Shown here: piece after piece, positions 16,497 to 26,696 of the stretch
Layout of the letters: every line of letters begins with the position of its first letter
Numbering within the stretch: position 1 is the stretch's first letter
Assembly (NCBI GenBank): GCA_023388195.1
Contig: JAEWGR010000004.1
Location: forward strand, 17,331 to 81,330
DNA length: 64,000 nt
Reading direction: 5' to 3'
DNA from: Bacillota bacterium
GTDB lineage: Bacteria; Bacillota; Negativicutes; Sporomusales; Sporomusaceae
The notes under the pieces: generated by a model
What the model saw: only the letters and a program-made list of their open reading frames with translations
Database searches by the model: none
Told to the model about the DNA's origin: nothing
Translations under genes and position numbers: made by a program

Positions 16497-17633
16497 TTAC
16501 CTTTTATTATTAGTTTGCAGCTTTATTAGGCAAAGGGCCAACCGGGCAATTGCTTCTGCTGCCTGAGGCCGGCCCGACTCTCTGCTTTTTTCAGCCATAG
16601 TTGACAATACGACCGGATTCTTCACTAATTTTTCAATTGCATCTATTAGCTTACTGCCTGTTAATTCCTTGTCAGCAATCACTGTTGCCGCACCGTGTCT
16701 CTCAAGCACCCTGGCATTGAATTCCTGATGGTTTTCGGCAGCATAGGGATAGGGTATCAATATGGCCGGAATACCTCTGGCTGTCAATTCTGCCAAGCCG
16801 ACAGCCCCGGCCCGGAAAATTCCTAAGTCAGCAGCAGCCAATGCCAGCGGCATATTGTACAAATAAGGTTCAATGCTAATATTTCCACCACTGGAAATGT
16901 CTATACCAGCTTGTTTAATTTTGCTAACTATGCTATTATACTCGTTTTGTCCTGTTACATGCAATATTTGAATATGAGGACTACCGTTAAAATGTTTGTA
17001 CACCTCAAACATGGCATTATTTATGCTGCGCGCCCCGCGGCTGCCGCCAACCACCAGCAAAGTAAGCTTATCCGGGTGTAAACCCAAAGCTCTTTGCCCT
17101 TCATCCCGGGCTGCCGACATAACCTCAGGCCTAATCGGATTACCTGTAAATATAATCTGGTCAGGCTTGTACTTTGTAAAATATGGTTCAGCTTCCTTGT
17201 ACCCTACGGCAATTTTATCAACAAACCGGGACAATATCTTATTAGTAATGCCTGGTATGACATTTTGTTCCTGAATCATAGTTGGTACTCTAAGCAGGCT
17301 GGCGGCCAGCAGCACCGGACCACACACATAGCCGCCGGTGCCAATAACAACATCTGGTTTAAAATCCTTGATAATTTTTACTGAGCTCCAAACACTGCCG
17401 AACGTATTGAACAGGGTCCGGATATTCTGCCAGGAGAGGCGGCGCTCCAGGCCCCGTACTTCGATTGTTGCAAAGGCAAAGCCTTCTTTAGGCACAATAT
17501 CGGCCTCCAGACCATGTTTAGTGCCTACAAACAGAATTTCACAATTGCCGCTTAACCTGGCAACTTCTCTTGCGATAGTAACGGCGGGGTAGATGTGACC
17601 GCCTGTTCCCCCGCCAGATATAATCAGGCGCAT
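16497..17633 (-). CDS. murG: Lipid II synthase (UDP-GlcNAc:lipid I GlcNAc transferase)
   Basis: This 378-aa peripheral membrane glycosyltransferase converts lipid I to lipid II at the cytoplasmic face. The glycine-rich loops LIISGGGTGGHIYPA and VVGGSRGARSIN and the donor-binding IFRAGAVGLAELTARGIPAI segment are characteristic. It lies between ftsW and murC in the usual dcw order. Confidence 0.96.
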   Translation of the reverse strand: MRLIISGGGTGGHIYPAVTIAREVARLSGNCEILFVGTKHGLEADIVPKEGFAFATIEVRGLERRLSWQNIRTLFNTFGSVWSSVKIIKDFKPDVVIGTGGYVCGPVLLAASLLRVPTMIQEQNVIPGITNKILSRFVDKIAVGYKEAEPYFTKYKPDQIIFTGNPIRPEVMSAARDEGQRALGLHPDKLTLLVVGGSRGARSINNAMFEVYKHFNGSPHIQILHVTGQNEYNSIVSKIKQAGIDISSGGNISIEPYLYNMPLALAAADLGIFRAGAVGLAELTARGIPAILIPYPYAAENHQEFNARVLERHGAATVIADKELTGSKLIDAIEKLVKNPVVLSTMAEKSRESGRPQAAEAIARLALCLIKLQTNNKR

Positions 17634-17651
17634 ATTGGTTGCCCCCTACAT

Positions 17652-18755
17652 TCATTTCATGTTAATATGTCGTGATATATTGAGGAGAATGCCGACCGCG
17701 GCCAGTGTAAAAATTAATGCCGACCCCCCAAAGCTAATAAACGGCAATGGTATTCCCGTTACCGGCATGGAGGCGGTAACCACCGCAATATTCATCAGGG
17801 CCTGCAAAACGATGATGCTGGTTATCCCCCCCGCCAATAAACTCCCAAAAATATCAGGAGCGGAAATGGCTATTTTATAACCTCGCCAAGCCAGGAGAAA
17901 GAACAAAATAATTACCGTAGCGGTACCGATAAATCCTAGTTCTTCACCCAAAATAGCAAATATAAAATCCGTATGCGGTTCAGGTAAATACAAAAATTTT
18001 TCCCGGCTGCGTCCCAGGCCAACGCCAAACAGACCACCAGAACCAATAGCATACAGCGACTGAATGATGTGGTAACCGCTGTTTAAGGGATCTGCCCAGG
18101 GATCACTAAAAGCCAGCAGGCGTTTAAGACGATATGGTTCGACCAGGATAGCGCCAATAATACCGGCAACCCCCACTGCCCCCAATGATCCTAAATGGGA
18201 TAATTTAGCGCCGGCAGCAAAAAGCAGGATGAATACGGTACCGCCAATAACAAGCGCGGTTCCCAGATCAGGCTCTTTTAAAATCAACCCGAATACCACT
18301 ACGAGCATTACCAGTTGGGGGACAATCCCTTTAGTAAAACTACTGATTTTATCCTGGGATTTTGCCAGGCTGTTGGCAGTAAACAGGACCATCGCCAATT
18401 TTGCGATTTCTGATGGCTGCAGATAAAGAGAACCGAAACCTAACCATCGTCTAGCACCATTCACAACCTTACCTAGACCAGGTATAAGAACAAGTACCAA
18501 TAAGATAAGTGTAACGATCATCGCGGGCTTCGCCAATGTACGCCATGCATGATAATCCACATTCATCGTGAACAGCATGGCCAGCAATCCCAGGGTGGCC
18601 CAAATCATCTGGCGTTTAAGAAAGTAATAGCTGTCATTATAATTGACATAGGCTGAAACCGCACTGGAACTGTACACCATTACTATTCCAAAACCCAACA
18701 AACCAATGATGGCAAAAAAGATGACATAGTCGGGCGACTTAGGTCTGACCGCCAA
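17652..18755 (-). CDS. ftsW: FtsW/SpoVE-type SEDS peptidoglycan glycosyltransferase
   Basis: This 367-aa polytopic protein has about ten membrane segments. SEDS motifs include NGARRWLGFG followed by LQPSEIAKLAMVLF, and EPHTDFIFAILGEELGFIG. It polymerises glycan strands with a class B PBP, here probably the SpoVD-like protein of the same cluster. The start is TTG 18755 behind AAGGAGG. Whether it serves vegetative division, the spore cortex (SpoVE role) or both cannot be told from sequence. Confidence 0.93.
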   Translation of the reverse strand: MAVRPKSPDYVIFFAIIGLLGFGIVMVYSSSAVSAYVNYNDSYYFLKRQMIWATLGLLAMLFTMNVDYHAWRTLAKPAMIVTLILLVLVLIPGLGKVVNGARRWLGFGSLYLQPSEIAKLAMVLFTANSLAKSQDKISSFTKGIVPQLVMLVVVFGLILKEPDLGTALVIGGTVFILLFAAGAKLSHLGSLGAVGVAGIIGAILVEPYRLKRLLAFSDPWADPLNSGYHIIQSLYAIGSGGLFGVGLGRSREKFLYLPEPHTDFIFAILGEELGFIGTATVIILFFLLAWRGYKIAISAPDIFGSLLAGGITSIIVLQALMNIAVVTASMPVTGIPLPFISFGGSALIFTLAAVGILLNISRHINMK

Positions 18756-18768
18756 TCTCGCTCCCTCC

Positions 18769-20136
18769 TTAACCTAACCGGCGCACCAAATCTTTAAATA
18801 TTTTCCCCCGTTCTTCATAGTTATTAAACATATCATAGCTGGCACAGGCGGGAGATAAAAGTACCACCTGCGGCGGCTTCGCCAGTGTATGGGCCAGAGT
18901 AACTGCCGCCGGCAAAGAATCCACAGAATGGATATTTTTTACATTATGTTGAGCTGCTGCTTCAGCAAAACGCCGCCCGGCTTCACCCATTACGATCAAA
19001 TGATCAACCCGCTCTTTGACCAACTGCATAAATTCAGACAGATCTGTATTCTTATCCCGGCCGCCGGCGATAAGAATAATATGGCCGTCAAAAGCCTCCA
19101 GCGCTTTTATTGTCGATTCAGGATTGGTAGCTTTGGAATCGTTGTAATAATGCACGCCGGCAATTTCACTTACAGGCTCGATACGATGCTCCACTCCTGG
19201 GAACGTTTTGAGAACTGCAGCCATATTCTCCAGACTGGCACCGGCAAAATAACTGACTGCACAGGCAGCCAATGCATTTTCCACATTATGGCCGCCTTTT
19301 ATTTGCACAGCAGCGACTGGACAAATAACGCTGGTTTTTCCTTCCCACTGCAAAGTAAGGTTGCCGCTATCTACATAAAAACCCTGGTCAAGGCAATGGC
19401 GACGGCTAAAATAAATGATTCGCCCCGGTGCCCGCGCAGCCATCCCCCGCACGGCCACATCATCATAATTAAGAATTACATAATCATTGGTATCCAGCCT
19501 GGCAAAAATCCGTTCCTTCATCTCCTGATATTCGGCCATAGTGTGATGCCTGTCAAGGTGATCAGGTGTCAGATTTAAGACCGCCGCAATGTGCGGCCTA
19601 AAGTGTATTGCCCCCTCCAATTGAAAGCTTGATATCTCAGCAACAACAAAACCATCAGGCCCGGCTGCAAGCGCCTGCTCAGATAAAGCAGCGCCGATGT
19701 TTCCGCCTACCGCTACCTTTCGGCCTGTAGTCTTAAGCATCTCCCCAATCAGGGTTGTCGTTGTTGTTTTCCCGTTAGTGCCGGTAATGGCTATAATCGG
19801 GGCGCTGCTCAGACGATAGGCGACCTCAACCTCACTCAGTACCGGTATGCCGCGTATTTGCGCGGCCGCAACCAGCGGTATATAGATAGATATGCCTGGT
19901 GATAGCACTATATAATCAGTACCGTCTAATAATGTTTCTGTTTGTTGTCCCAGCGCCAGACTAACACCTTTTATTTTTAACTGCGAAAGATCTTTATCAA
20001 TTTCATGGGCCGGCTTCGCATCACTTAGTGTAACCTTCGCCCCCAGCTGCTGCAGAATATCAGCAACCGAAATACCGCTGACGCCAGCACCGAGCACTAC
20101 AATTTTCTTATTAAAAAACTCTGTCTGTTTAACCAT
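18769..20136 (-). CDS. murD: UDP-N-acetylmuramoylalanine-D-glutamate ligase
   Basis: This 455-aa Mur ligase adds D-glutamate. It shows VVLGAGVSGISVADIL at the N-terminus, the ATP loop ITGTNGKTTTT near residue 117, and the C-terminal INDSKATNPESTIKALE equivalent (YYNDSKATNPEST). It abuts mraY with no gap and ends 13 bp before ftsW. Confidence 0.96.
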   Translation of the reverse strand: MVKQTEFFNKKIVVLGAGVSGISVADILQQLGAKVTLSDAKPAHEIDKDLSQLKIKGVSLALGQQTETLLDGTDYIVLSPGISIYIPLVAAAQIRGIPVLSEVEVAYRLSSAPIIAITGTNGKTTTTTLIGEMLKTTGRKVAVGGNIGAALSEQALAAGPDGFVVAEISSFQLEGAIHFRPHIAAVLNLTPDHLDRHHTMAEYQEMKERIFARLDTNDYVILNYDDVAVRGMAARAPGRIIYFSRRHCLDQGFYVDSGNLTLQWEGKTSVICPVAAVQIKGGHNVENALAACAVSYFAGASLENMAAVLKTFPGVEHRIEPVSEIAGVHYYNDSKATNPESTIKALEAFDGHIILIAGGRDKNTDLSEFMQLVKERVDHLIVMGEAGRRFAEAAAQHNVKNIHSVDSLPAAVTLAHTLAKPPQVVLLSPACASYDMFNNYEERGKIFKDLVRRLG

Positions 20137-21111
20137 TTACATCCCCCCCGACCGGCTAACCGCCAGTAAGCTCAAAGCAACGGCGGCAAACACTGCGCCT
20201 GCCAGCCAGAATACAGTCACCACTTTAGTCTCAGACCAGCCGGACAACTCAAAATGATGATGAATCGGACTCATTTTAAAAACCCGCTTGCCTGTCGACT
20301 TAAAAGAAATGACCTGAATAATAACGGAAAGCGCTTCGATAACAAATACGCCGCCCACGATAACCAATAAGAATTCAGTTTTGGTCATGACCGCAACTGC
20401 CGCCAGCGCGCCGCCCAACGCCAGTGACCCGGTGTCACCCATAAAAACCTTGGCCGGATGCGCATTATACCGCAAGAAACCCAGGCAGGCCCCGGCTAAA
20501 GCGACACAAAAAACAGCCAGATCAGGCTTGCCAAAGGACAGGGCCACAACCGCATAAGCCAGGGCGGCAACCGTAGTCGTGCCTGCGGCTAAACCGTCAA
20601 GTCCGTCAGTAAGATTAACCGCATTCGTAGTCCCCACAAGCACAACAAAGATTAACAGATAATATAAAGCCCCGAAATCAATCGTAACTCCCCAAACAGG
20701 TATCCAAATATCGGTGCCACGGCCAAAATAAATACTAGCAATATAAGAGAGTGCCAACGCCATAATAATTTGGCCCAGCAGCTTTTGCCGGGCTTTAAGC
20801 CCCAGTGAACGTTTAAGCACCACTTTAATGAAGTCATCCAGAAAACCTATCAGACCATGTCCTAATGTAACAAACAGAGCCAGCAGCACTTCCGGATTAT
20901 TGCCGGCAAATATCAGGCAGGGAATGGTAAGCGCCACTAACAGCAAAACCCCGCCCATGGTCGGTGTGCCGGCTTTGGCATAATGCCGCTCAGGTCCTTC
21001 TTCCCTAATGCTTTGCCCGAATTTTAGCCGCTTTAGCATCGGAATAACCAGCGGCCCTGCCAGGATAGCGATGGCAAACGCCATCGCGGCCGCATACAAC
21101 AATTCTTGCAT
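20137..21111 (-). CDS. mraY: Phospho-N-acetylmuramoyl-pentapeptide transferase
   Basis: This 324-aa integral membrane enzyme makes lipid I from UDP-MurNAc-pentapeptide and undecaprenyl phosphate. Active-site elements are GTPTMGGVLLL, LTDGLDGLAAG, NAHPAKVFMGDTGSLALGG and SPIHHHFELSGW. The longest frame starts at 21156. ATG 21111 follows AGGAGG at the right distance and removes an overlap with murF. Confidence 0.96.
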   Translation of the reverse strand: MQELLYAAAMAFAIAILAGPLVIPMLKRLKFGQSIREEGPERHYAKAGTPTMGGVLLLVALTIPCLIFAGNNPEVLLALFVTLGHGLIGFLDDFIKVVLKRSLGLKARQKLLGQIIMALALSYIASIYFGRGTDIWIPVWGVTIDFGALYYLLIFVVLVGTTNAVNLTDGLDGLAAGTTTVAALAYAVVALSFGKPDLAVFCVALAGACLGFLRYNAHPAKVFMGDTGSLALGGALAAVAVMTKTEFLLVIVGGVFVIEALSVIIQVISFKSTGKRVFKMSPIHHHFELSGWSETKVVTVFWLAGAVFAAVALSLLAVSRSGGM

Positions 21112-21133
21112 CGTAACCTCCTGAATCGACTCG

Positions 21134-22513
21134 CTAACGCAGCAATGTATGGTCAAATGCTTTCAGCATAGTTTCCATTTTCATACCGCGGGAGCCTTTA
21201 AGCAAAATATAGTCTCCCGGTTGCAGCAAACACTGCAGTTTCTCAATTGCCTGTTGGTGGCTGGTAAAAGCATGGACAATTTTAACACCATATTCAGCAG
21301 CAGCGACTGCAATGTATTCGGCTAAGGGTCCTACTGTAAGAACAATGTCCAGACCATGTTCTGCCGCTAATTGCCCAATACGGCGATGAGCCACAGCGGC
21401 AGTATCGCCAAGCTCCAGCATATCGCCTAATACAGCGATCTTGCGGCCTTTGCCGATAGCCGCCAGGGTATCCAGGGCAGCCGCCATGGATAAAGGGCTG
21501 GCGTTATACACATCATTAATAACCGTATATTCACCGTAGTTTCTGATCTCAAGCCGCATTGCCCCGGGAACAAACCTACCGATCCCGGCGGCCAGTTCCT
21601 CAGGCTGCAGTCCTAACTCCCACCCGACGGCAATGGCCGCCAGGGCATTATACACATTATGGCTGCCTACTGTATGCAAAGTAACAGGAAAAGAGCCGCG
21701 GGGACCGATGCAGTCAAAGGTCGTAATTAAATCACCATTTTTACCTGTTACTATATGTTCAGCCCGTACCGCCGCTCCCGTACCTAAGCCATACAACACA
21801 ACCCGCCCTTGCGTTTTGTGCTGCATAGCCCGGACATGCGGGTCATCTGCATTCAGCACAACCACATCATCCGGTCCCATTGCTTCCACTAATTCGGCCT
21901 TAGCAGCCGCAATATTTTCAATGGAGCCCAGAATTTCCATATGCGTCTCGCCTACATTGGTCACTACCCCGACGGTGGGCAAGGCAATTTCAGCAAGTTC
22001 ACGAATCTGTCCACAGGCCCGCATCCCCATTTCTACAACGGCGGCTTCGTGGCCTGAGTCAAGTTTCAACAGGGTTAAGGGCAAGCCAATCTCATTATTA
22101 AAGTTGGCCTCTGTTTTAAGGACGCGAAACCGGCTGGATAAAACAGCCGCCAGCATATCCTTGGTTGTCGTCTTACCATTAGAGCCGGTCACAGCAATGA
22201 TTGGAATATGGTAGCGACTGCGGTGAAACCTGGCTACAGCCTGCAGAGCAGCCAGCGTATCCCGTACTTCAATGACAGCTACTCCGTCCGGCACAGTTAC
22301 CGGCCTACTGACAATAATCCCGGCAGCGCCCTTTGCCGCTGCCTGAGCCACAAACTCATGACCATCGAATTGTTCCCCAACTAAAGCGATAAACAGGTTT
22401 TCCGGCTGCACCGTCCGGGTATCTGTGGAAATACCCCGGAAAAATTTGCTGCCGCTGCCAGTCCAGTGGCCCCCGGTAGCTTTTACTATTTCACTCAAGC
22501 TAAAATCAGGCAT
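21134..22513 (-). CDS. murF: UDP-MurNAc-tripeptide-D-alanyl-D-alanine ligase
   Basis: This 459-aa Mur ligase adds the D-Ala-D-Ala made by Ddl. The ATP loop VTGSNGKTTTKDM is near residue 110, and INDVYNASPLSM and VLGDMLELG are typical MurF motifs. The start overlaps the murE end by 8 bp, which suggests translational coupling. Confidence 0.96.
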   Translation of the reverse strand: MPDFSLSEIVKATGGHWTGSGSKFFRGISTDTRTVQPENLFIALVGEQFDGHEFVAQAAAKGAAGIIVSRPVTVPDGVAVIEVRDTLAALQAVARFHRSRYHIPIIAVTGSNGKTTTKDMLAAVLSSRFRVLKTEANFNNEIGLPLTLLKLDSGHEAAVVEMGMRACGQIRELAEIALPTVGVVTNVGETHMEILGSIENIAAAKAELVEAMGPDDVVVLNADDPHVRAMQHKTQGRVVLYGLGTGAAVRAEHIVTGKNGDLITTFDCIGPRGSFPVTLHTVGSHNVYNALAAIAVGWELGLQPEELAAGIGRFVPGAMRLEIRNYGEYTVINDVYNASPLSMAAALDTLAAIGKGRKIAVLGDMLELGDTAAVAHRRIGQLAAEHGLDIVLTVGPLAEYIAVAAAEYGVKIVHAFTSHQQAIEKLQCLLQPGDYILLKGSRGMKMETMLKAFDHTLLR

Positions 22514-24020
22514 TACTTTTCATCTCCCGGATAACCTCGCGCGCTACCTGGCGGTCATCAAAATCAATTGTCCTGTCTTTTAATATCTGATAGGTTTCAT
22601 GACCCTTACCGGCAATCAGCACCACATCCTGCGGCCCGGCCAATTGAATTGCCTGGGTAATAGCCTGACGGCGATCAATAATTACCTGATAACTTTTGCC
22701 GCTATGGCCGGAAGCCAATGCGTCTTTAATACCTACTTCAATATCTTCCAGTATTTTTCCAGGTTCTTCACTGCGGGGATTATCCGAAGTAGCCAGCACA
22801 ATGTCGCCGTAAACTGTGGCCAATTTGCCCATAATGGGCCGCTTAGTACGATCACGGTCACCGCCGCAGCCAAATACGACGATAATTTTGGCGGTGGCAA
22901 ACTGCTTTGCTGTTTTCAGGACATTTTCCAAGCCGTCCGGTGTGTGGGCATAGTCAACAATGACAGTAAACGGTTGTCCGGCCTGCACCAGTTCAAACCG
23001 GCCCGGTACACTGCTAAAGCTTTCCAGGGCCTGCCTGATAATAGCCGGATCAATTTTTTCCGCCAGGGCCGCCCCGGTTGCCGCCAAGACATTATAGACA
23101 TTAAACATGCCGGTAATACTGAGGGTAAGCGGTATGACACCAAACGGCCCCTGGATGGTAAAACTGGAGCCGGTCGCAGCCACAGCAGGGCTGCCGGCAG
23201 TTATTACAGCCGGGCTGTTAACAGCATAGCTGATCACCGGACAATCGGCATTGGCTGCCATTGTCTTACCGGTCGGATCATCTAAGTTGACAACTGCGGT
23301 TTTACCTTGTTTTTTACTGTCCGCTTTATTTAAACTCCGGAACAATTCCGCTTTGGCTTCGATATAATTCTCAAATGTTTGGTGGAAATCCAGATGATCC
23401 TGTGTCATATTGGTAAATACTGCGACGTCAAATTCACAACCGGCTACCCGCCCTAATGCCAAGGCGTGAGAAGAAACCTCCATAATCACATATTCCATAC
23501 CCTTGTCGACCATTTCGGCAAGGATGCTCTGCAGCTCAATAACATCCGGTGTCGTATTTTTCACCGGCAGTACCTGATCGCCAATCATAGTCTGAATTGT
23601 ACCGATCAAACCCGCTTTATGGCCGGCCTGCCGCAAAATGCTTCTAAGCAGATAGGTTGTCGTTGTCTTGCCGTTAGTGCCGGTAACACCGATCATACGC
23701 AGCTTGTGGCCGGGATAATCAAAAAAATACGGGACTATTACCTGCATCGCCTTACGGGTATCCGCTACTTTGATGACCGTAATATCTTCACAGGCATTTG
23801 CCGGTACATCCTTCTCCACCAGCACAGCCACGGCCCCCTGCTTCACAGCCGCAGCGATAAAATCGTGCCCGTCAACATGAACCCCGGACAGACAGACAAA
23901 CAATGTCCCGGGAACGACCTGCCGGGAATCATGAGCCACCGCTCTGATCTCCTGCTCAAGCCGTCCCTGTATTGTTGCAGCCGGCAGTAGGCCAGCCAGC
24001 TGTTTTAATGTTTTAATCAT
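22506..24020 (-). CDS. murE: UDP-MurNAc-tripeptide synthetase (probably meso-DAP adding)
   Basis: This 504-aa Mur ligase adds the third residue of the stem peptide. It has the ATP loop GVTGTNGKTTTTYL and the substrate motif SDNPRSEEP. DNPR at this site is the signature of enzymes that use meso-diaminopimelate rather than lysine. The longest frame starts at 24071. ATG 24020 behind AGGAGG is preferred. Confidence 0.95.
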   Translation of the reverse strand: MIKTLKQLAGLLPAATIQGRLEQEIRAVAHDSRQVVPGTLFVCLSGVHVDGHDFIAAAVKQGAVAVLVEKDVPANACEDITVIKVADTRKAMQVIVPYFFDYPGHKLRMIGVTGTNGKTTTTYLLRSILRQAGHKAGLIGTIQTMIGDQVLPVKNTTPDVIELQSILAEMVDKGMEYVIMEVSSHALALGRVAGCEFDVAVFTNMTQDHLDFHQTFENYIEAKAELFRSLNKADSKKQGKTAVVNLDDPTGKTMAANADCPVISYAVNSPAVITAGSPAVAATGSSFTIQGPFGVIPLTLSITGMFNVYNVLAATGAALAEKIDPAIIRQALESFSSVPGRFELVQAGQPFTVIVDYAHTPDGLENVLKTAKQFATAKIIVVFGCGGDRDRTKRPIMGKLATVYGDIVLATSDNPRSEEPGKILEDIEVGIKDALASGHSGKSYQVIIDRRQAITQAIQLAGPQDVVLIAGKGHETYQILKDRTIDFDDRQVAREVIREMKSNA

Positions 24021-24092
24021 AATTATCCTCCTGCCCATACGGTATACCCTTATATTATCTATTTTTACCAATATCTTTTATTTTAACGCCAT

Positions 24093-26183
24093 TTACTCAA
24101 AATAGGTAGTAATACTTATTCCGGATAGTACTTTGCTGCCGGGCAATGGATCTTGTTTGATCACGGTTCCGTCAGTTCCCACAGGATTTATCACCAGTCC
24201 CAGTTCAGCCAGCATATCTGATGCCTCCCGTGGTGTCCTGCCGGTTAAATCCGGCACCGTTACCTCGCCGGCCTGATAACGTGGTGTCATCGTATACAGC
24301 AATACCCCGCTGCCTGTTGGAATGCGGCTCCCCGGTTTAGGAATCTGATCTGCGATCCGGTCGCCGGACTCTTCAATACGCGGCTTCAGGCCTGCCTTTT
24401 CCAGTTCTTTGATAGCCTCAGGCACACTGAGGTTAATTACACTGGGAATCAGCACATGCGTATCCGGTGCTGCGGGTTTAGCCAGATTGGCGCTGGGTTG
24501 GGGAGTAACTTTGAGATACTGCAGGACATCTTTCATGACAGCCCCGAATACAGGCGCTGCAATCTGCCCGCCATAATAAAGACCAACCGGCTCATCAATA
24601 ATAACCAGCATGGCGACCTGGGGATTATCGGCAGGCGCAAAGCCAACAAAAGAGGCGACATATTTATCCGGCAAATAGCCGCCGGCACCAACCTTCTGCG
24701 CAGTACCTGTTTTACCGGCAATCTTAAAGCCTTCAATATATGCATTCCGGCCTGATCCCTGGGTTACGACCGATTCCAGGATCTCTTTCACTTGTTTCGT
24801 TGTTGTCGGATCAAGTACCTGCCTGATTACATCAGGCTGAAAGCCTCTGACAACTTGCCCGGATTTATCCTTTACCTCACGGACAATTTGGGGCCGGAGC
24901 AGCTGACCGTCGTTGGCCACAGCAGCAGCGGCAGTTACTAATTGCACAGGTGAAACAGCAATACTCTGCCCGATTGACATTGTGGCAATATTAATCGGCG
25001 TTGCTTTAGTCCGGTCAATCATAAGACCCTTTGCTTCACCGGGCAAATCAATATTGGTAACACGGCCGAAACCAAATGCGTCAATATACCGGTAAAAGGG
25101 ATCACGCCCCAGACGCAGGCCGACATTAACAAACCCCACATTGCAGGAGTTCTGGACTACCTCGGCAAAGGTCTGGCTGCCATGACCGCCATGTTTCCAG
25201 CAATGAATATTCCGCCCCTGGACCTCAACCTCCCCAGGGTCATAAAATCTTTCATCAGCTTTTACAATATGTTCAGACATGACGGCCGAGGTCGTAATGA
25301 TTTTAAAAGTTGACCCCGGTTCATAAACATTGGAAACAGCTATATTCCGCCAAAGTTTCGGCGAGACCTCACTAAACTTATTAGGATTATAGTCAGGCCT
25401 GTTAGCCAGTGCCAGAATACCGCCGTCACGGGGGTCAATAGCGATAATGGTAGCGGCTTTAGCCTGGGTTTCTTTCATTACCCGGTCCAGTTCGCGTTCA
25501 ATAATCTGCTGAATAACCAAATCAATGGTAAGGTAGACATTATTTCCTTCCACTGGCGGTACAAACCGGTGCGAAGCCTGGGGTATTTCCCGTCCTCGGG
25601 CGTCGTATTCGATCACAATGCTGCCTGAGCGGCCTTTGAGATAACTGTCAAAGGTCATTTCCACGCCATCCAGCCCCTGGCTGTCAATCCCGTTAAACCC
25701 AAGGACATGTGCCGCCAGGTTATCATGAGGGTAATACCGCTGACTCTCCTGCGTCAGGCCAATACCAGGCAAATTAAGCATCTGCACCTGCCGGGCCGTT
25801 TCCGGGTCAATCTTACGTTTGATCCAGGTAAATGCCTGCCGCTTTTTCAGTTTGTTCCTGAGGCTGTTTTCATCTAATGCCAAAATAGCAGCCAGTCTGG
25901 CTGCTGTTTCTTCGTGATTCCGTATTTCGGCAGGAATAGCGTAAACAGATTCCGTACTGACACTAACCGCAAGTTCCCGGCCATGTCGGTCAAAAATAAT
26001 ACCACGCTTTGCCTCAACCGGAATCTCGCGGATGCGCTGGTCTACAGCATTCTCCGATAACCAGGCGCTCTTATAAAACTGGAGATACAGTAAGCGACCA
26101 ATCAACCCCATCATAATTACCGATATGATCAAGAACAGGCAAGCGACCCTCTTCCTGATGGTAACATGCGAAACAGATGCCAC
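24093..26183 (-). CDS. spoVD: Class B penicillin-binding protein, SpoVD/FtsI type, with PASTA domains
   Basis: This 696-aa transpeptidase has a short cytoplasmic N-terminus, one membrane helix (about residues 13-33), a dimerisation domain, and a transpeptidase domain with STFK (catalytic Ser near 291), SCN and KTGTAQK. Two C-terminal PASTA repeats start near IPSVINLSVPEAI and VPDLTGRTPREA. This domain order matches SpoVD and PBP2B of Firmicutes. As the only class B PBP in the cluster it may act in division as well as in cortex synthesis. The start is GTG 26183 behind GGGGGAG. Confidence 0.92.
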   Translation of the reverse strand: MASVSHVTIRKRVACLFLIISVIMMGLIGRLLYLQFYKSAWLSENAVDQRIREIPVEAKRGIIFDRHGRELAVSVSTESVYAIPAEIRNHEETAARLAAILALDENSLRNKLKKRQAFTWIKRKIDPETARQVQMLNLPGIGLTQESQRYYPHDNLAAHVLGFNGIDSQGLDGVEMTFDSYLKGRSGSIVIEYDARGREIPQASHRFVPPVEGNNVYLTIDLVIQQIIERELDRVMKETQAKAATIIAIDPRDGGILALANRPDYNPNKFSEVSPKLWRNIAVSNVYEPGSTFKIITTSAVMSEHIVKADERFYDPGEVEVQGRNIHCWKHGGHGSQTFAEVVQNSCNVGFVNVGLRLGRDPFYRYIDAFGFGRVTNIDLPGEAKGLMIDRTKATPINIATMSIGQSIAVSPVQLVTAAAAVANDGQLLRPQIVREVKDKSGQVVRGFQPDVIRQVLDPTTTKQVKEILESVVTQGSGRNAYIEGFKIAGKTGTAQKVGAGGYLPDKYVASFVGFAPADNPQVAMLVIIDEPVGLYYGGQIAAPVFGAVMKDVLQYLKVTPQPSANLAKPAAPDTHVLIPSVINLSVPEAIKELEKAGLKPRIEESGDRIADQIPKPGSRIPTGSGVLLYTMTPRYQAGEVTVPDLTGRTPREASDMLAELGLVINPVGTDGTVIKQDPLPGSKVLSGISITTYFE

Positions 26184-26209
26184 TTATTTATCTCCCCCAT
26201 CGTTTAAAA

Positions 26210-26659
26210 TTACCGCCCTTTGCTCGCCTCCGCTTTGTTAAGTTTAATAGCACCCAGCAGCTGCTCAGCAATACCGGTATCTTTTGCCGGTACGGCCGGG
26301 GCCGGGCTGTTTGCAGCTACGGAAGCATAATAAGCATTTTGGGGCACAATCATCCCTAACTCTTTTACGGCAATGTCTTCAATCCGCTGCGGTGATGTAA
26401 GTCTGGCAATGTCAAGGCGCAGAAGCTCATTTTGCTTCTCCAGCTTTGCTACCTGACCTTTAACTTTCACCAAATCATAGCCAGACTGCACAATGGCAGC
26501 ACTCTGCATAGTTGTGACAGCAGCCATTATAATAGCAATAAGAACCAGAGTCAGGCATTTAATGCGCAGTTGCTTATCAGCTTTTCGTATTATTTTAGGC
26601 GCAGGCGAAGCGGCTTCCTGTTCATACACATGTACTTCTTGTTTTTTATGTACTAACAT
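26210..26659 (-). CDS. ftsL: Cell division protein FtsL
   Basis: This 149-aa bitopic protein has a ~50-residue cytoplasmic part, one membrane helix (LTLVLIAIIMAAVTTMQSAAIV), and a leucine-zipper-like coiled coil (LVKVKGQVAKLEKQNELLRL) ending in the IEDIAVKELGMIVP motif of FtsL. ATG 26659 follows GGGGGAGGA. The longer frame to 26758 would run into rsmH and is rejected. It lies between rsmH and the PBP gene, as in most Firmicutes. Confidence 0.87.
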   Translation of the reverse strand: MLVHKKQEVHVYEQEAASPAPKIIRKADKQLRIKCLTLVLIAIIMAAVTTMQSAAIVQSGYDLVKVKGQVAKLEKQNELLRLDIARLTSPQRIEDIAVKELGMIVPQNAYYASVAANSPAPAVPAKDTGIAEQLLGAIKLNKAEASKGR

Positions 26660-26696
26660 TTCTATTGTTCCTCCCCCTAATTTAGAACAATTGTCG

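Noticed and set aside
18889..19578. 229-codon plus-strand frame inside murD
   Set aside because: It is antisense to an intact murD and has no family features.
22599..23285. 228-codon plus-strand frame inside murE
   Set aside because: It is antisense to a clear Mur ligase. His/Gln/Asn-rich translation and no ribosome-binding site mark it as a shadow.
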